The notes: generated from the letters alone by a model not told the origin. 64,000 nucleotides of DNA from an uncultured Dorea sp. (GCA_910584265.1 CAJTZE010000010.1:1-64000), one strand, 5' to 3'; numbered from the stretch's first letter, positions 43,491 to 53,608 are shown. Numbers and translations are program-made.

Positions 43491-45395
43491 GTGTTAAAAA
43501 ACCTAAAAGTGAGAAGTAAGCTTTTCTTCTCATACTGCATCATATTACTGTTCTATATTATTGCTGTCATTGCTGCCCTTATCGGGCTGCGGAGCGTATT
43601 TGGAGGGCTGGAGAACTTTTACCGGGTTCCTTATCCCATGGTTCAATCCGCACTGGAGGCGCAGTCAGCCACCAAGTCTATTCAGGCAGATGTATACCGC
43701 GCCAGCTTAGCCGGTACAGATTCGGAAGTTCAATCCATCCTAAGCGGAATTGAACAGACTTCTGCCACACTTATGAGTGCACTTGATACGCTGGAGAATA
43801 CATACGAAGGCGATGAAGCACTGCTTCAGGAAGTTCTCTCTGCGTCCGAGCACACGCGGGATATGCGGGCACAGGCTATTGAATACATTTCAAACCATGA
43901 CCTTGAGAATGCCTATACAATTATGAACGGCGATTATGCAGCCGCTACTACCAGACTCCAGACTGCCATCGAGCGGGTAAGCGATGCCGCACAGGAAAAG
44001 GCAGACAGTTACTACGCTTCCGGCACAAAAACAAGACAGATTTGTACCGTCGCACTGTTTGCATTGGCGGCTGTCAGCATCCTTCTGACGCTGTTTATTG
44101 CTATTAAGATCATACAAAACCTTACTCATCCTATTGCCGAGATTGAAGACGCTGTCAAGGCAATGGCAAAAGGTGACATGCATTCGGAGGTTACCTATCA
44201 GTCCAAAGACGAATTGGGTGTTCTGGCCGAGAATCTGCGCTTTGTGCTAAAGACTCTGGCTGAATACATCAGCCATATCTGCAGCAGAATGGATTCTCTT
44301 GCCAGTGGAGATCTGACTGTCAGCATGGATATGGATTACCTCGGAGAATTTGAATCCATCAAGCATTCCGGTAATAAGATCATCACCTCGCTGAATGATA
44401 CGCTTGGACAGATTGAGAATTCTTCTTCATTGGTTGCCAACGGCTCCGAACAGGTATCCAGCGGTGCTCAGGCGCTCAGCCAGGGTACAACCGAGCAGGC
44501 AAGCTCCGTAGAAGAGCTGGCCGCCACCTTAAGCGAGCTTTCCGACCAGGTTAACAAGACGGCACAAAATTCTCGTGATGTCAACAACTTAATTACCGAG
44601 ACAGCCGGAGAAGTAGATAACAGCAATCATATGATGGAGTCCATGATGACCGCCATGACCAAGATCAACAGCTGCTCCAGCGAAATCGAGAAGATCATCA
44701 AGACCATTGAAGATATTGCATTCCAGACCAATATCCTTGCACTGAATGCCGCAGTTGAGGCCGCCCGTGCCGGAGAGGCCGGCAAGGGCTTTGCAGTCGT
44801 TGCCGATGAGGTAAGAAGCCTTGCTTCCAAGAGTGCTGAGGCCGCTAAGGAGACTACGGCGCTGATCAGCAACTCCCTTGCAGCAGTAACAGAGGGTAAT
44901 AACATTGCTTCCGAGACACAGAAGTCTCTGCTGAAGGTTGTATCAAGCTCTCAGAGTATCGCTTCTAATATGCAGCTGATCACCGAAGCTTCCGACAGAC
45001 AGGCAGAAGGCATCCAGCAGATTACGATAGGTATCGACCAGATTTCTTCCGTTATCCAGACCAACTCTGCAACTGCAGAGGAAAGCGCCGCGGCCAGCGA
45101 GGAATTATCCAGCCAGGCAAATCTGCTTCGGACTCTGGTAAACCGCTTCCAGTTAAAGGGCATTGCATCTTCGATGTTCTCAACACCGGACCCGGTAGAT
45201 ACCGCACCGGAATACACCGCAGATTCAGGTATGACCGGAGAGCTTGATACCTCCTATATACCGGTATCACAGACAGAATCAGCGCCGGAGCCGGTTCAGG
45301 ATTATACTCCAGTGCCGGAACGCACACCGCGGAGCAGTGCACCTGCTGCCGCACCGGCAACCGTACCGTTTAAGAACAATATGGATAAGTATTAA
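43491..45395 (+). CDS. methyl-accepting chemotaxis protein with Pro-rich tail
   Basis: This 634-residue chemoreceptor has TM1 at about residues 10-33, a helical sensor domain, TM2 at about 184-206, HAMP and the signalling hairpin (FQTNILALNAAVEAARAGE). A tail of about 70 residues rich in Pro, Ser, Thr and Ala follows the usual end of the receptor and terminates in FKNNMDKY, with no CheR pentapeptide. The start is GTG with GGAGG 9 bases upstream. It is read away from the flagellar run, and its ligand is unknown. Confidence 0.9.
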   Translation: MLKNLKVRSKLFFSYCIILLFYIIAVIAALIGLRSVFGGLENFYRVPYPMVQSALEAQSATKSIQADVYRASLAGTDSEVQSILSGIEQTSATLMSALDTLENTYEGDEALLQEVLSASEHTRDMRAQAIEYISNHDLENAYTIMNGDYAAATTRLQTAIERVSDAAQEKADSYYASGTKTRQICTVALFALAAVSILLTLFIAIKIIQNLTHPIAEIEDAVKAMAKGDMHSEVTYQSKDELGVLAENLRFVLKTLAEYISHICSRMDSLASGDLTVSMDMDYLGEFESIKHSGNKIITSLNDTLGQIENSSSLVANGSEQVSSGAQALSQGTTEQASSVEELAATLSELSDQVNKTAQNSRDVNNLITETAGEVDNSNHMMESMMTAMTKINSCSSEIEKIIKTIEDIAFQTNILALNAAVEAARAGEAGKGFAVVADEVRSLASKSAEAAKETTALISNSLAAVTEGNNIASETQKSLLKVVSSSQSIASNMQLITEASDRQAEGIQQITIGIDQISSVIQTNSATAEESAAASEELSSQANLLRTLVNRFQLKGIASSMFSTPDPVDTAPEYTADSGMTGELDTSYIPVSQTESAPEPVQDYTPVPERTPRSSAPAAAPATVPFKNNMDKY

Positions 45396-45399
45396 AAAT

Positions 45400-45450
45400 A
45401 ATGCAATAAGCACATCCCAATCATATGATCAGGGATGTGCTTATTGCATT
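45400..45450. terminator. bidirectional terminator between chemoreceptor and cysA
   Basis: A perfect 19-bp inverted repeat (AATGCAATAAGCACATCCC and its complement, 13-base loop) lies between convergent genes. The T-run is better on the minus strand (ATTATTTTTAAT), so it chiefly ends the sulfate/glycan operon. Confidence 0.9.
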
Positions 45451-45491
45451 CATAGAGTCTCTTTATTTTACTTTTCCGGTTCCTGAAGCTT

Positions 45492-46217
45492 TCATAGCCG
45501 CCATATCCTTGCCGTGTCGATAAATTCCTTCACAAAATCTGACTCAGGTCTCTCACAAATTTCCTTCGGAGTTCCAATCTGCTCTACCTTCCCACAATTT
45601 GTAACAATTATCAGATCCGCTAATTCCAAGGCTTCCTCCTGATCATGTGTAACAAATATACTGGTAATTCCTACTCTTTCTATCATTCCTTTGAGCCATG
45701 TCCGAAGTTCCCGCCGTACTTTTGCATCAATTGCCGCAAAAGGTTCGTCCAACAGTAACAACTGTGGATTCGGTGCCAGCGCCCTGGCAAATGCCACTCT
45801 TTGCCGCTGGCCTCCAGAAAGCTGATGCGGGTATCGTTTTCCCAGATCCTGCATACCAATCAACTCCAGAAGTTCTTCAACCCGTCTTTTGATTGTACGC
45901 TTATCTTGCTTTTGTACTTCCAGTCCAAAAGCAATATTATCTGCTACTGTCATATAACGAAACAATGCGTAATTTTGAAATACAAACCCAATTCCCCGCC
46001 TGCTCCCCGGAAGTTGATTTACTCTTCTTCCATTTATCATAATGTCTCCGGAATCCGGCTCATCAAGACCTGCTATCATTCTTAAGATTGTTGTTTTTCC
46101 GCTTCCGCTCGGTCCCAGCAGCGCCGCAAGCTGTCCTTTTTCTACGCCAAAGCTTACATTGCTGGATGCCTGAAATCCATCAAATTTTTTATTGATTTGT
46201 TTCATCTCTACATACAC
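45492..46217 (-). CDS. cysA: sulfate ABC transporter ATPase CysA
   Basis: This 241-residue ATPase has Walker A GPSGSGKTT, signature LSGGQRQRVAFARAL, Walker B LLLLDEPFAAIDA and the SIFVTHDQEEALELAD H-loop. It is shorter than many CysA proteins and lacks the C-terminal regulatory domain. GTG at 46217 is chosen for GGAGGG 8 bases upstream and the MYVEMKQI opening. It is the last gene of the run, 14-32 bases after cysW. Confidence 0.92.
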   Translation of the reverse strand: MYVEMKQINKKFDGFQASSNVSFGVEKGQLAALLGPSGSGKTTILRMIAGLDEPDSGDIMINGRRVNQLPGSRRGIGFVFQNYALFRYMTVADNIAFGLEVQKQDKRTIKRRVEELLELIGMQDLGKRYPHQLSGGQRQRVAFARALAPNPQLLLLDEPFAAIDAKVRRELRTWLKGMIERVGITSIFVTHDQEEALELADLIIVTNCGKVEQIGTPKEICERPESDFVKEFIDTARIWRL

Positions 46218-46249
46218 GGCTGTTTCCCTCCACAAATCTGCTTATCGTC

Positions 46250-47134
46250 CTATTTTCTTTTCCTTTCTACAAAGCTTTTCACAATTAAGATCAGGACTGC
46301 CAAAATAACAAGTATGGACGATACTGAAAAAGCTGCTGTTGTGTTAAATTCATTGTAAAGAATCTCCACCTGCAGCGGAAGCGTATTCGTCTTTCCACGC
46401 AGATGCCCGGAAATTACAGACACTGCGCCAAATTCTCCCATTGCCCTGGCAGTACATAATACCATGCCATATAATAATGCCCACTTAATATGCGGAAAAG
46501 TAATTTTACGGAAAATTGTAAACCCGCCGGCTCCCATCAACGCCGCCGCTTCTTCCTCATCTTTCCCCGCGGCATTCATCACCGGAAACAGCTCTCGGAA
46601 GACAAAGGGCAGAGTAACAAAAATAGTTCCAAGAAGAACTCCCGGCACCGCAAATACAATCTTGATATGATTCGCTTTTAGAAAACCGCCCATCCAGCCA
46701 ATATTTCCGAATGTCAGTATAAATACCAGTCCGGCAATAACCGGTGAAATTGAGAAAGGAAGGTCTATCAGCGATGCCAAAAGCTGTCTTCCACGAAAAT
46801 TGTATTTTGACAGCAGGAACGATGCAAAAATACCAAACACAGTATTGGTGGTTACTGCTGTCACTGCCGCCAGAAGAGTAAGCTTGAGCGCTTTAACCGT
46901 ATACTCATCCAGCACATTTTCTTTGTAAACCCTCCAGCCCTCTTTCAAAGCATTTGCCGCCACCACCATCAGGGGCAGAAATAGCATAATGAAAAGAAAC
47001 AGCACACTAACGCCTATTAAAAAATATTTCACTGTACAGCTGCCCTCATTGCGGCGGGGCTCTATAACCTTTTGAAGAGAATGGATTCCATCCCCTTCCA
47101 TATCCTGTTCATATGTTCTCTTTACATTTTTCAC
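46250..47134 (-). CDS. cysW: sulfate ABC transporter permease CysW
   Basis: This 294-residue permease has six membrane segments and the EAA-type loop (EEEAAALMGAGGFTIFRKITFP, about residues 195-216). The ARAMGEFGAVSVISG region is typical of CysW. The start is GTG, with AAGGAG before it. An extended hydrophilic N-terminus (about 35 residues) precedes the first membrane segment. It imports sulfate with CysT, CysA and the binding protein. Confidence 0.93.
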   Translation of the reverse strand: MKNVKRTYEQDMEGDGIHSLQKVIEPRRNEGSCTVKYFLIGVSVLFLFIMLFLPLMVVAANALKEGWRVYKENVLDEYTVKALKLTLLAAVTAVTTNTVFGIFASFLLSKYNFRGRQLLASLIDLPFSISPVIAGLVFILTFGNIGWMGGFLKANHIKIVFAVPGVLLGTIFVTLPFVFRELFPVMNAAGKDEEEAAALMGAGGFTIFRKITFPHIKWALLYGMVLCTARAMGEFGAVSVISGHLRGKTNTLPLQVEILYNEFNTTAAFSVSSILVILAVLILIVKSFVERKRK

Positions 47135-47178
47135 GATGGCCTTCTCCTTCTTTCATATTTCAGCAGTACAAAATACTT

Positions 47179-48030
47179 TTATGATTTATAAAATCTCTGC
47201 ATATAAATTTGAATCGAATTGATTGCCAGCATTAATAAAAAAGACAAAATCAGCAAAACCAGTGCTATTGCGGCCGCATCTGCATATTTGTACTGTTCCA
47301 GCTTCATCATGATCAAGAGTGGGGCAATCTGTGTTTTATATGGAATATTTCCTGCAATAAATACCACGCTTCCATATTCTCCTATCCCTCTGGCAAATGC
47401 GAGTCCAAAGCCAGCCAGAAGCGCCGGAAACACTTCCGGCAGAATTACCCGGAAAAAAATATATATTCTGCCAGCCCCAAGCATAACAGCCGCCTCTTCA
47501 TACTGTCTGTCCAGCTTTTCCAGCACAGGCTGAACTGCCCGGACTACAAATGGTATTCCTACAAAAACCATAGCAATTGTAATGCCGATACGGGTATAGG
47601 CAATCTTAATTCCCATTTTAGCGGCTAATCCGCCGATCCATCCCTGGTCGGAATACAGATACGTCAGAGATATGCCTGCTACCGAAGTGGGTAAGGCAAA
47701 TGGAAGTTCAATCAGACCGTCCATCAGCCGTTTGCCAGGAAATTCATAGCGGACCAAAACCCATGCAAGGAGCATTCCAAATACCGCATTGATCATCGCG
47801 GCAAGAAAAGCGCAGGAAAGGCTGACAGCATAGCCAGAAACTGCCTGACGGGATGTAACGATCTCCCGGAACTCCCAAAAACTGAGGGCATCTACGCTCA
47901 AAAACAAAGATGCCAGCGGTACCAGTACAAAACAGCCAAGCATACCCAGTGTTACAAACATAGAAATCCCAAATCCCGGAATCACCTTAATGCCTCTATT
48001 GTTTTTCACTTTTACAATCTGCTGTTCCAT
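47179..48030 (-). CDS. cysT: sulfate ABC transporter permease CysT
   Basis: This 283-residue permease has six membrane segments and the EAA loop (YEEAAVMLGAGRIYIFFRVILP, about residues 187-208). The ARGIGEYGSVVFIAGNIP region is typical of CysT (CysU). It lies between the binding-protein gene and cysW, 29 and 44 bases away. Confidence 0.93.
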   Translation of the reverse strand: MEQQIVKVKNNRGIKVIPGFGISMFVTLGMLGCFVLVPLASLFLSVDALSFWEFREIVTSRQAVSGYAVSLSCAFLAAMINAVFGMLLAWVLVRYEFPGKRLMDGLIELPFALPTSVAGISLTYLYSDQGWIGGLAAKMGIKIAYTRIGITIAMVFVGIPFVVRAVQPVLEKLDRQYEEAAVMLGAGRIYIFFRVILPEVFPALLAGFGLAFARGIGEYGSVVFIAGNIPYKTQIAPLLIMMKLEQYKYADAAAIALVLLILSFLLMLAINSIQIYMQRFYKS

Positions 48031-48059
48031 AACTGTAATAACCCTTTCCCATCCTGCTC

Positions 48060-49085
48060 TTACTCTGTATAAATCTGGTCAAAAACTGCGCCGTCGCTGA
48101 AGTAGGTTTCAAATGCTTCATCCCATCCGCCAAAATCATTAATCGTAACCAAATCCATCTCTAAGTTAAACTGTTCTGAGAACTCCTGCAGAATCCCGCC
48201 TTTTGATGGACGGTAATAATTTTCTCCTGCCAGACGCTGCGCCTCATCACTGTACAGATATTCCAGATAAGCTTCTGCCGTTTCTGTAGTCCCATGTTCT
48301 TCCGCATTTTGATCAACTACAGCTACGGATGGCTCAGCCAGTATGCTGATACTTGGAGTTACGATTTCATACTGCTCCGGGTACTCTTCCATTGCAAGAT
48401 AGGCTTCGTTCTCCCATGCGATCAGTACATCTCCTTGTCCATTCTCCACGAATGTATTTGTTGCGCCCCTGGCTCCGGAATCAAGAACCAGTACATTCTC
48501 ATACATTTTTTTCATGTATTCTTTTGTTTCTTCCTCCTTCTCTTCATCGTGCTCCTGCCAATAGGCCCACGCCGCGAGAAAATTCCAGCAGGCGCCGCCG
48601 GATGTCTTAGGATTTGGCGTAATAACATCCACTTCCTTTTTTACTAAATCATCCCAATCCCTGATATTCTTTTCATTTCCCTTCCGTACTAAAAACACAA
48701 TCGTTGATGTATAAGGTGAACTATTGCTCTCATATTCTTCCATCCAGTTTTCATGAATCAGCCCTGTCTTTTCAATTGCCGTGACATCATGGGCGAGTGC
48801 AAGTGTTACCACATCCGCTTCATTCCCCTCAATTACAGAGCGCGCCTGAGAACCGGATCCCCCATGAGACTGGGTAACCGTTATCTCCTGTCCGGTCTGT
48901 TCTTTCCAATACTTACAGAACAATTCGTTATATTCCGCATAAAATTCTCTGGTGGGATCATAAGATACATTTAACAGCTCCATCGTTTCTTTGCCGCTGG
49001 ATGCAGAATCTCCATTACAGCCCGTTCCACAAACTGCTATTCCCATTACCAGAGCAGAGATATATACCGCTTTTCTCTTTCTCAT
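48060..49085 (-). CDS. sbp: sulfate-binding lipoprotein
   Basis: This 341-residue extracytoplasmic binding protein has a signal peptide with Cys residues near positions 19-23 (VCGTGC), consistent with a lipoprotein. The mature part has the Sbp/CysP landmarks LNVSYDPTREFYAEYN, QSHGGSGSQARSVI and TPNPKTSGGACWNFLAAWAY. It captures sulfate or thiosulfate. ATG at 49085 is preferred for GGAGG 6 bases upstream. It is transcribed between cysNC and cysT. Confidence 0.93.
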   Translation of the reverse strand: MRKRKAVYISALVMGIAVCGTGCNGDSASSGKETMELLNVSYDPTREFYAEYNELFCKYWKEQTGQEITVTQSHGGSGSQARSVIEGNEADVVTLALAHDVTAIEKTGLIHENWMEEYESNSSPYTSTIVFLVRKGNEKNIRDWDDLVKKEVDVITPNPKTSGGACWNFLAAWAYWQEHDEEKEEETKEYMKKMYENVLVLDSGARGATNTFVENGQGDVLIAWENEAYLAMEEYPEQYEIVTPSISILAEPSVAVVDQNAEEHGTTETAEAYLEYLYSDEAQRLAGENYYRPSKGGILQEFSEQFNLEMDLVTINDFGGWDEAFETYFSDGAVFDQIYTE

Positions 49086-49122
49086 GACTTTCCTCCAATT
49101 CATCTATTTCTTATTTTCTTTC

Positions 49123-50940
49123 CTATAAACCAGCCCTTTGTATAATCAGCTCCACTATTTCTTCTACCGAATTTCTCTCTGTAAAAACTGTCAATTCCGG
49201 ATTTTCCGGAATTTCATAGGGACTGTCCACACCTGTAAAATTAGGCAGTTTGCCAAGTCTTGCTTTTTTATAGAGTCCTTTTACATCCCGTTGTTCACAT
49301 TCTTCCAGAGACGTATCCACATACACTTCAAAGAAAACGCCGCCGATAATAGCCCTGGCATTTTTTCGATCGCTTGAAAATGGAGAAATTGCCGCCGCCA
49401 ATACAATTAATCCGGCATCGTTCATCAGTTTCGCTGTTTCTGCAATACGCCTGATATTTTCTACACGATCCCTCTCCGAAAATCCAAGATCACGGTTCAA
49501 ACCCATTCTCACATTGTCTCCATCCAGAAGCATGGTATGCCTGCCCATGGAAACCAATGCTTTTTCAAGTGCATTCGCAATGGTTGATTTCCCTGCTCCT
49601 GAAAGCCCGGTAAACCAAATAGTACAGGGCTTTTGATTCAGCCCTCCGGCCCTGATTTCTCTTGTGACATCCAGATTCTGCCAGGTCAGATTATCCGACC
49701 GCCTGAGCGGATGACAGATTGTGCCGCATGCCGATGTCATGTCTGTAACCCGGTTAATCAGAATAAAACGCCCTAATTCCGGACAATTTTCAAACGAATT
49801 CAGAACTACTTTTTCAGAAAGACTGATGTCACAGTTCAAGATATCATTTTTACGGCCGTATTTTGGCGGAATCCTGTCGCCCGTATTCACATCTGTACGG
49901 TAATGGAGTTTAAGAACCGTTGCCGGAACAACCTTTGTTCCCAGCTTCATCAGGTAATTTCTTCCTTCTACAAGTTCTGTATCATCCATCCAGAGAAGAT
50001 TCGCCCGAAACAGCCGACAGACCGGAAAATGATCTTCCTTTACCAGAACACAGCCCCGGGAAATATCAGTCTCTCTGTCCAAAACAACCGTTACCGCCTG
50101 TCCAGCCGTCACTTCCCCGGTTTCTCTGCCGGCCGCCAGAAGCTTATTCACTTTTGCCGTCTCATGGCTTGGCAGGATAAATACAGTATCCCCGGTTTGA
50201 AGGCTTCCTCCTGCCGCCTGCCCTTGAAACCCCCGGAATTCCGCATGTGGACGGCTCACCCTCTGTATCGGCATAACAAAAGTACTGTCTGCTTTTTTTC
50301 CGGAGACATCAATATCCTCCAGATATGCCAAAAGAGGTTTCCCTTGATACCATGGCGTTTTAAGAGAAACCTCTGTAATATTATCACCCTCCACAGCCGA
50401 TACCGGCATGATGGCCCGGCTGTCAGAAGTAAATTCCAGCATTAGTTTTTCTATATCATATGCAATCGCCCTGAATACCTTTTCCTGATAGCCTGCCAGA
50501 TCCATCTTGTTGACAGCAAATACAAAATGGCGGATTCCCATCAGAGCGCAGATACGAACATGCCGGCGCGTCTGCGACAGCAGACCCTTGGAAGCATCCA
50601 CAAGGATTACCGCCAGATCCGCAAAAGATGCTCCTACCGCCATGTTACGCGTATATTCCTCATGTCCTGGTGTATCCGCTACGATAAAACTTCTTTTCTC
50701 TGTATTAAAATATCGATATGCCGCATCAATTGTAATTCCCTGCTCCCTTTCTGCCATTAATCCGTCTAAGAGCAGAGAATAATCAACTTTTCCGCCCCGG
50801 CTGCCCACACGGCTGTCCAGAATCAGAGAATTTTTCTGATCTGCATAAATCAGTTTTGCATCGTAAAGCATATGACCGATTAATGTAGACTTTCCATCAT
50901 CTACACTGCCGCAGGTAATAAATTTTAACAAACCGCTCAT
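49123..50940 (-). CDS. cysN/cysC: sulfate adenylyltransferase large subunit/APS kinase fusion (CysNC)
   Basis: This 605-residue bifunctional enzyme has an N-terminal CysN GTPase (GSVDDGKST, DTPGH, NKMDL) and a C-terminal APS kinase (about residues 425-605) with GLSGAGKST, LDGDNVRMGLNRDLGFS and GLYKKAR. With CysD it makes APS from sulfate and ATP and then PAPS. The ATG at 50940 has GGAGGGG upstream, with the stop of cysD one base before it. No APS or PAPS reductase follows, so PAPS is probably used as a sulfuryl donor. Confidence 0.96.
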   Translation of the reverse strand: MSGLLKFITCGSVDDGKSTLIGHMLYDAKLIYADQKNSLILDSRVGSRGGKVDYSLLLDGLMAEREQGITIDAAYRYFNTEKRSFIVADTPGHEEYTRNMAVGASFADLAVILVDASKGLLSQTRRHVRICALMGIRHFVFAVNKMDLAGYQEKVFRAIAYDIEKLMLEFTSDSRAIMPVSAVEGDNITEVSLKTPWYQGKPLLAYLEDIDVSGKKADSTFVMPIQRVSRPHAEFRGFQGQAAGGSLQTGDTVFILPSHETAKVNKLLAAGRETGEVTAGQAVTVVLDRETDISRGCVLVKEDHFPVCRLFRANLLWMDDTELVEGRNYLMKLGTKVVPATVLKLHYRTDVNTGDRIPPKYGRKNDILNCDISLSEKVVLNSFENCPELGRFILINRVTDMTSACGTICHPLRRSDNLTWQNLDVTREIRAGGLNQKPCTIWFTGLSGAGKSTIANALEKALVSMGRHTMLLDGDNVRMGLNRDLGFSERDRVENIRRIAETAKLMNDAGLIVLAAAISPFSSDRKNARAIIGGVFFEVYVDTSLEECEQRDVKGLYKKARLGKLPNFTGVDSPYEIPENPELTVFTERNSVEEIVELIIQRAGL

Positions 50941-50941
50941 C

Positions 50942-51847
50942 TCAAAAATACCCCTCCCGCTTACGGCGTTCCATACTGCCTGAACCGGCATCCTTGTCTA
51001 TTACCCGGCTGGTACGCTCTGAAGATACCGCTCCAAGCGTCTCGTCTACAATATCCTCCAATGTCTCTGCATCGGATTCTACAGCCCCGGTCAGCGGATA
51101 GCATCCCAGTGTCCGGAAACGCACTTTTTTCATCTGTATCTTTTCTCCCGGCATAAGCCTCATCCGCTCATCATCTACCATAATAATTACTCCATCCCGG
51201 TACACAACCGGCCGTTCTTTTGCAAAATAAAGCGGTACAATTTCTATCCTCTCTCTGCATATATACTGCCAGATATCCTTTTCCGTCCAGTTGGAAAGCG
51301 GAAATACACGCATACTCTCTCCCTTTTTAAGAACTGTATTATAGAGATTCCACATCTCAGGCCTCTGATTTTTGGGATCCCACGCATGCGCCTCATTCCG
51401 AAAAGAAAATATCCTCTCTTTCGCGCGGGACTTTTCTTCGTCTCTCCTCCCTCCGCCAAACGCCGCCGTAAAACCGTATTTATCTAACGCCTGCTTCAAT
51501 GCCTGGGTCTTCATTATATCTGTATATGCACTTCCATGGTCGAAAGGATTGATGCCCTGCCGCAGTCCGTCCTTATTTGTATAAACCAGCAATTCCATCC
51601 CTTTTTCTCTGGCAGTCCTGTCTCGAAATGCAATCATCTCCTTGAATTTCCAGGTAGTATCAATATGCAGAAAAGGAAACGGCGGTTTCTCCGGATAAAA
51701 GGCTTTCTGCGCAAGATGAAGCATTACAGAACTATCCTTTCCAATCGAATACAGCATCACCGGCTTTTCACATTCTGCCGCAACTTCCCGCAGAATATAA
51801 ATTGCCTCTGCCTCCAGTTTATCTAAATGAGTCAACTCTTCCATCAT
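50942..51847 (-). CDS. cysD: sulfate adenylyltransferase small subunit CysD
   Basis: This is a 301-residue ATP-pyrophosphatase-type enzyme with the PP motif SIGKDSSVMLHLA and the FGGGRRDEEKSRAKER loop. CysD adenylates sulfate with the CysN GTPase. The C-terminus (SSERTSRVIDKD then KREGYF) matches the family. ATG at 51847 has GAGG upstream; another ATG lies 7 codons earlier. It is one base from cysNC. Confidence 0.95.
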   Translation of the reverse strand: MMEELTHLDKLEAEAIYILREVAAECEKPVMLYSIGKDSSVMLHLAQKAFYPEKPPFPFLHIDTTWKFKEMIAFRDRTAREKGMELLVYTNKDGLRQGINPFDHGSAYTDIMKTQALKQALDKYGFTAAFGGGRRDEEKSRAKERIFSFRNEAHAWDPKNQRPEMWNLYNTVLKKGESMRVFPLSNWTEKDIWQYICRERIEIVPLYFAKERPVVYRDGVIIMVDDERMRLMPGEKIQMKKVRFRTLGCYPLTGAVESDAETLEDIVDETLGAVSSERTSRVIDKDAGSGSMERRKREGYF

Positions 51848-51881
51848 GTTACTTTCCTCATCTTTCAATATCTTTTACTTA

Positions 51882-52673
51882 TCAGATCTTGTTCTTCCAG
51901 TCATTAATAATATAAAATCCCTTTTCATTACATACATTTTCACGATTATACAGCATCTCGCTGTCGTCCATCTGCCGGAAAACGGCGCCTGCTTCCTCTG
52001 CAATACACTGCATAGCCGCCGTATCCCATTCCATCGTAGGGTTATAGCGGTAATAAATCTCTGCATCCCCCTTTGCTACCAGACATCCCTTTAAGGAACT
52101 GCCTATGCGGATCAGTTCCCGAAACTGTTTTTTTTCAATCAGTTTATCTGTCTGCCTGCACCCATGAGAACTGCTTACAACCAAACGGATTTCCCCCGGA
52201 GCTGTAGCAGCTGATACATGAAGCCGGGAAACCTTTCCCTCACAGCTCCTCAGCCAGCTTCCATACCCCTTCCATGCATAATACAAATCTCCCGATACCG
52301 GAACATAGATTACCCCCATTATGCTCCGGTGTTTATAAGCCAGTGCAATATTTATAGTAAACTGGCCATTCCGCTTCAAAAACTCTTTTGTTCCGTCCAG
52401 CGGATCTACAATGAAACAAAATTCCCGCCGTAAACGGTCTCTATCATCTTTTTCTTCTTCTGATAATACAGCACAGGAGGGAAATGCTTTCCGCAGTCCC
52501 TCCACGATAATCTGATTGGAAAGCTTATCTGCAATCGTCAGCGGACTTTTATCCGCTTTATACTCTATGTTGAACTGTTTTTCATCCTGATATATTTCCA
52601 TAATCTTGCGGCCTGCATCAACAGCTAGTTTCTTACTGATTTCCAGTGCTTTTTGACAGTCGGTTTCTTTCAC
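51882..52673 (-). CDS. cysQ: 3'(2'),5'-bisphosphate nucleotidase CysQ
   Basis: This 263-residue inositol-monophosphatase-fold enzyme has the metal-binding motifs SEEE, DPLDGTKEF (residues 90-98) and EWDTAA. CysQ hydrolyses PAP, the inhibitory product of sulfotransferases, to AMP. The start is GTG, overlapping the UXS stop codon by 4 bases, so it is translationally coupled to the sugar-nucleotide genes. Its presence next to a sulfotransferase fits PAP recycling. Confidence 0.93.
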   Translation of the reverse strand: MKETDCQKALEISKKLAVDAGRKIMEIYQDEKQFNIEYKADKSPLTIADKLSNQIIVEGLRKAFPSCAVLSEEEKDDRDRLRREFCFIVDPLDGTKEFLKRNGQFTINIALAYKHRSIMGVIYVPVSGDLYYAWKGYGSWLRSCEGKVSRLHVSAATAPGEIRLVVSSSHGCRQTDKLIEKKQFRELIRIGSSLKGCLVAKGDAEIYYRYNPTMEWDTAAMQCIAEEAGAVFRQMDDSEMLYNRENVCNEKGFYIINDWKNKI

Positions 52674-53608
52674 GCTTCAACTACCTCTCTAAAATAATCT
52701 ATCGTCCGCCCCAATCCATCTTCCAGCATGATATGCGGTTTCCAGTTTAGTTCCTTCCCTGCCAGATCAATCGCCGGCCTTCTCTGTGCCGGATCATCCG
52801 AAGGCAGCGGCATACGAATAATTTCAGATTTACTGCCGGTAAGCTTAATTACCTTCTCAGCCAGCTCCAATATGGTATATTCGCCCGGATTACCCAGATT
52901 AACCGGACCGGTAAATCCATCTCTGCTGTTCATCATCCGGTACATTCCTTCAATCAGGTCATCTACATAGCAGAAGCTTCTGGTCTGGCTTCCATCACCA
53001 TATACTGTAATATCTTCTCCCTTCAATGCCTGTACAATAAAATTAGATACTACACGCCCATCCTCAGGATGCATATTGGGTCCATATGTATTAAATATCC
53101 GGATTACCTTAATGTCCAATCCATGCTGTCGGTAATAGTCAAAAAACAAAGTTTCAGCCATGCGTTTTCCTTCATCATAACAGGAACGGATTCCAATCGG
53201 ATTCACACATCCCCGATAACTTTCCGGCTGCGGATGCACCTCTGGATCTCCATACACCTCGCTGGTACTGGCCTGTAAGATACGTGCATGAACCCGCTTC
53301 GCAAGGCCGAGCATATTTATCGCTCCCATTACCGAAGTTTTTGCCGTTTTAATGGGATTATACTGATAATGCGGAGGACTCGCGGGACACGCCAGATTAT
53401 AAATCTGATCAATTTCCAAATTTATTTCCTTTGTAACATCATGCCGGATCAACTCAAAATTATCATAATCCAGAAGATTTTTTACATTCTTTTTTGACCC
53501 TGTAAAAAAATTATCTAAACAGATAACCTCATTTCCTTCTTCCACAAGCCTTTTACAAAGATGCGAGCCAATAAACCCGGCGCCCCCGGTCACCAAAATC
53601 CGTTTCAT
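52670..53608 (-). CDS. UDP-glucuronate decarboxylase (UDP-xylose synthase)
   Basis: This 312-residue short-chain dehydrogenase has GGAGFIGSHL (NAD-binding), DNFFTGSKKNV, the Ser in STSEVYGDP, the YDEGK catalytic pair, and FNTYGPNMHPEDGRVVSNF (residues about 173-192). These are close to the UXS pattern, so it probably turns UDP-GlcA into UDP-Xyl. It starts one base into the ugd stop codon. A 4-keto sugar intermediate as final product is less likely. Confidence 0.88.
   Translation of the reverse strand: MKRILVTGGAGFIGSHLCKRLVEEGNEVICLDNFFTGSKKNVKNLLDYDNFELIRHDVTKEINLEIDQIYNLACPASPPHYQYNPIKTAKTSVMGAINMLGLAKRVHARILQASTSEVYGDPEVHPQPESYRGCVNPIGIRSCYDEGKRMAETLFFDYYRQHGLDIKVIRIFNTYGPNMHPEDGRVVSNFIVQALKGEDITVYGDGSQTRSFCYVDDLIEGMYRMMNSRDGFTGPVNLGNPGEYTILELAEKVIKLTGSKSEIIRMPLPSDDPAQRRPAIDLAGKELNWKPHIMLEDGLGRTIDYFREVVEA

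Noticed and set aside
45492..52673. Ordinary cysteine biosynthesis operon
   Set aside because: No PAPS/APS reductase or sulfite reductase is in the run, and the genes are coupled to glycan genes and a sulfotransferase.
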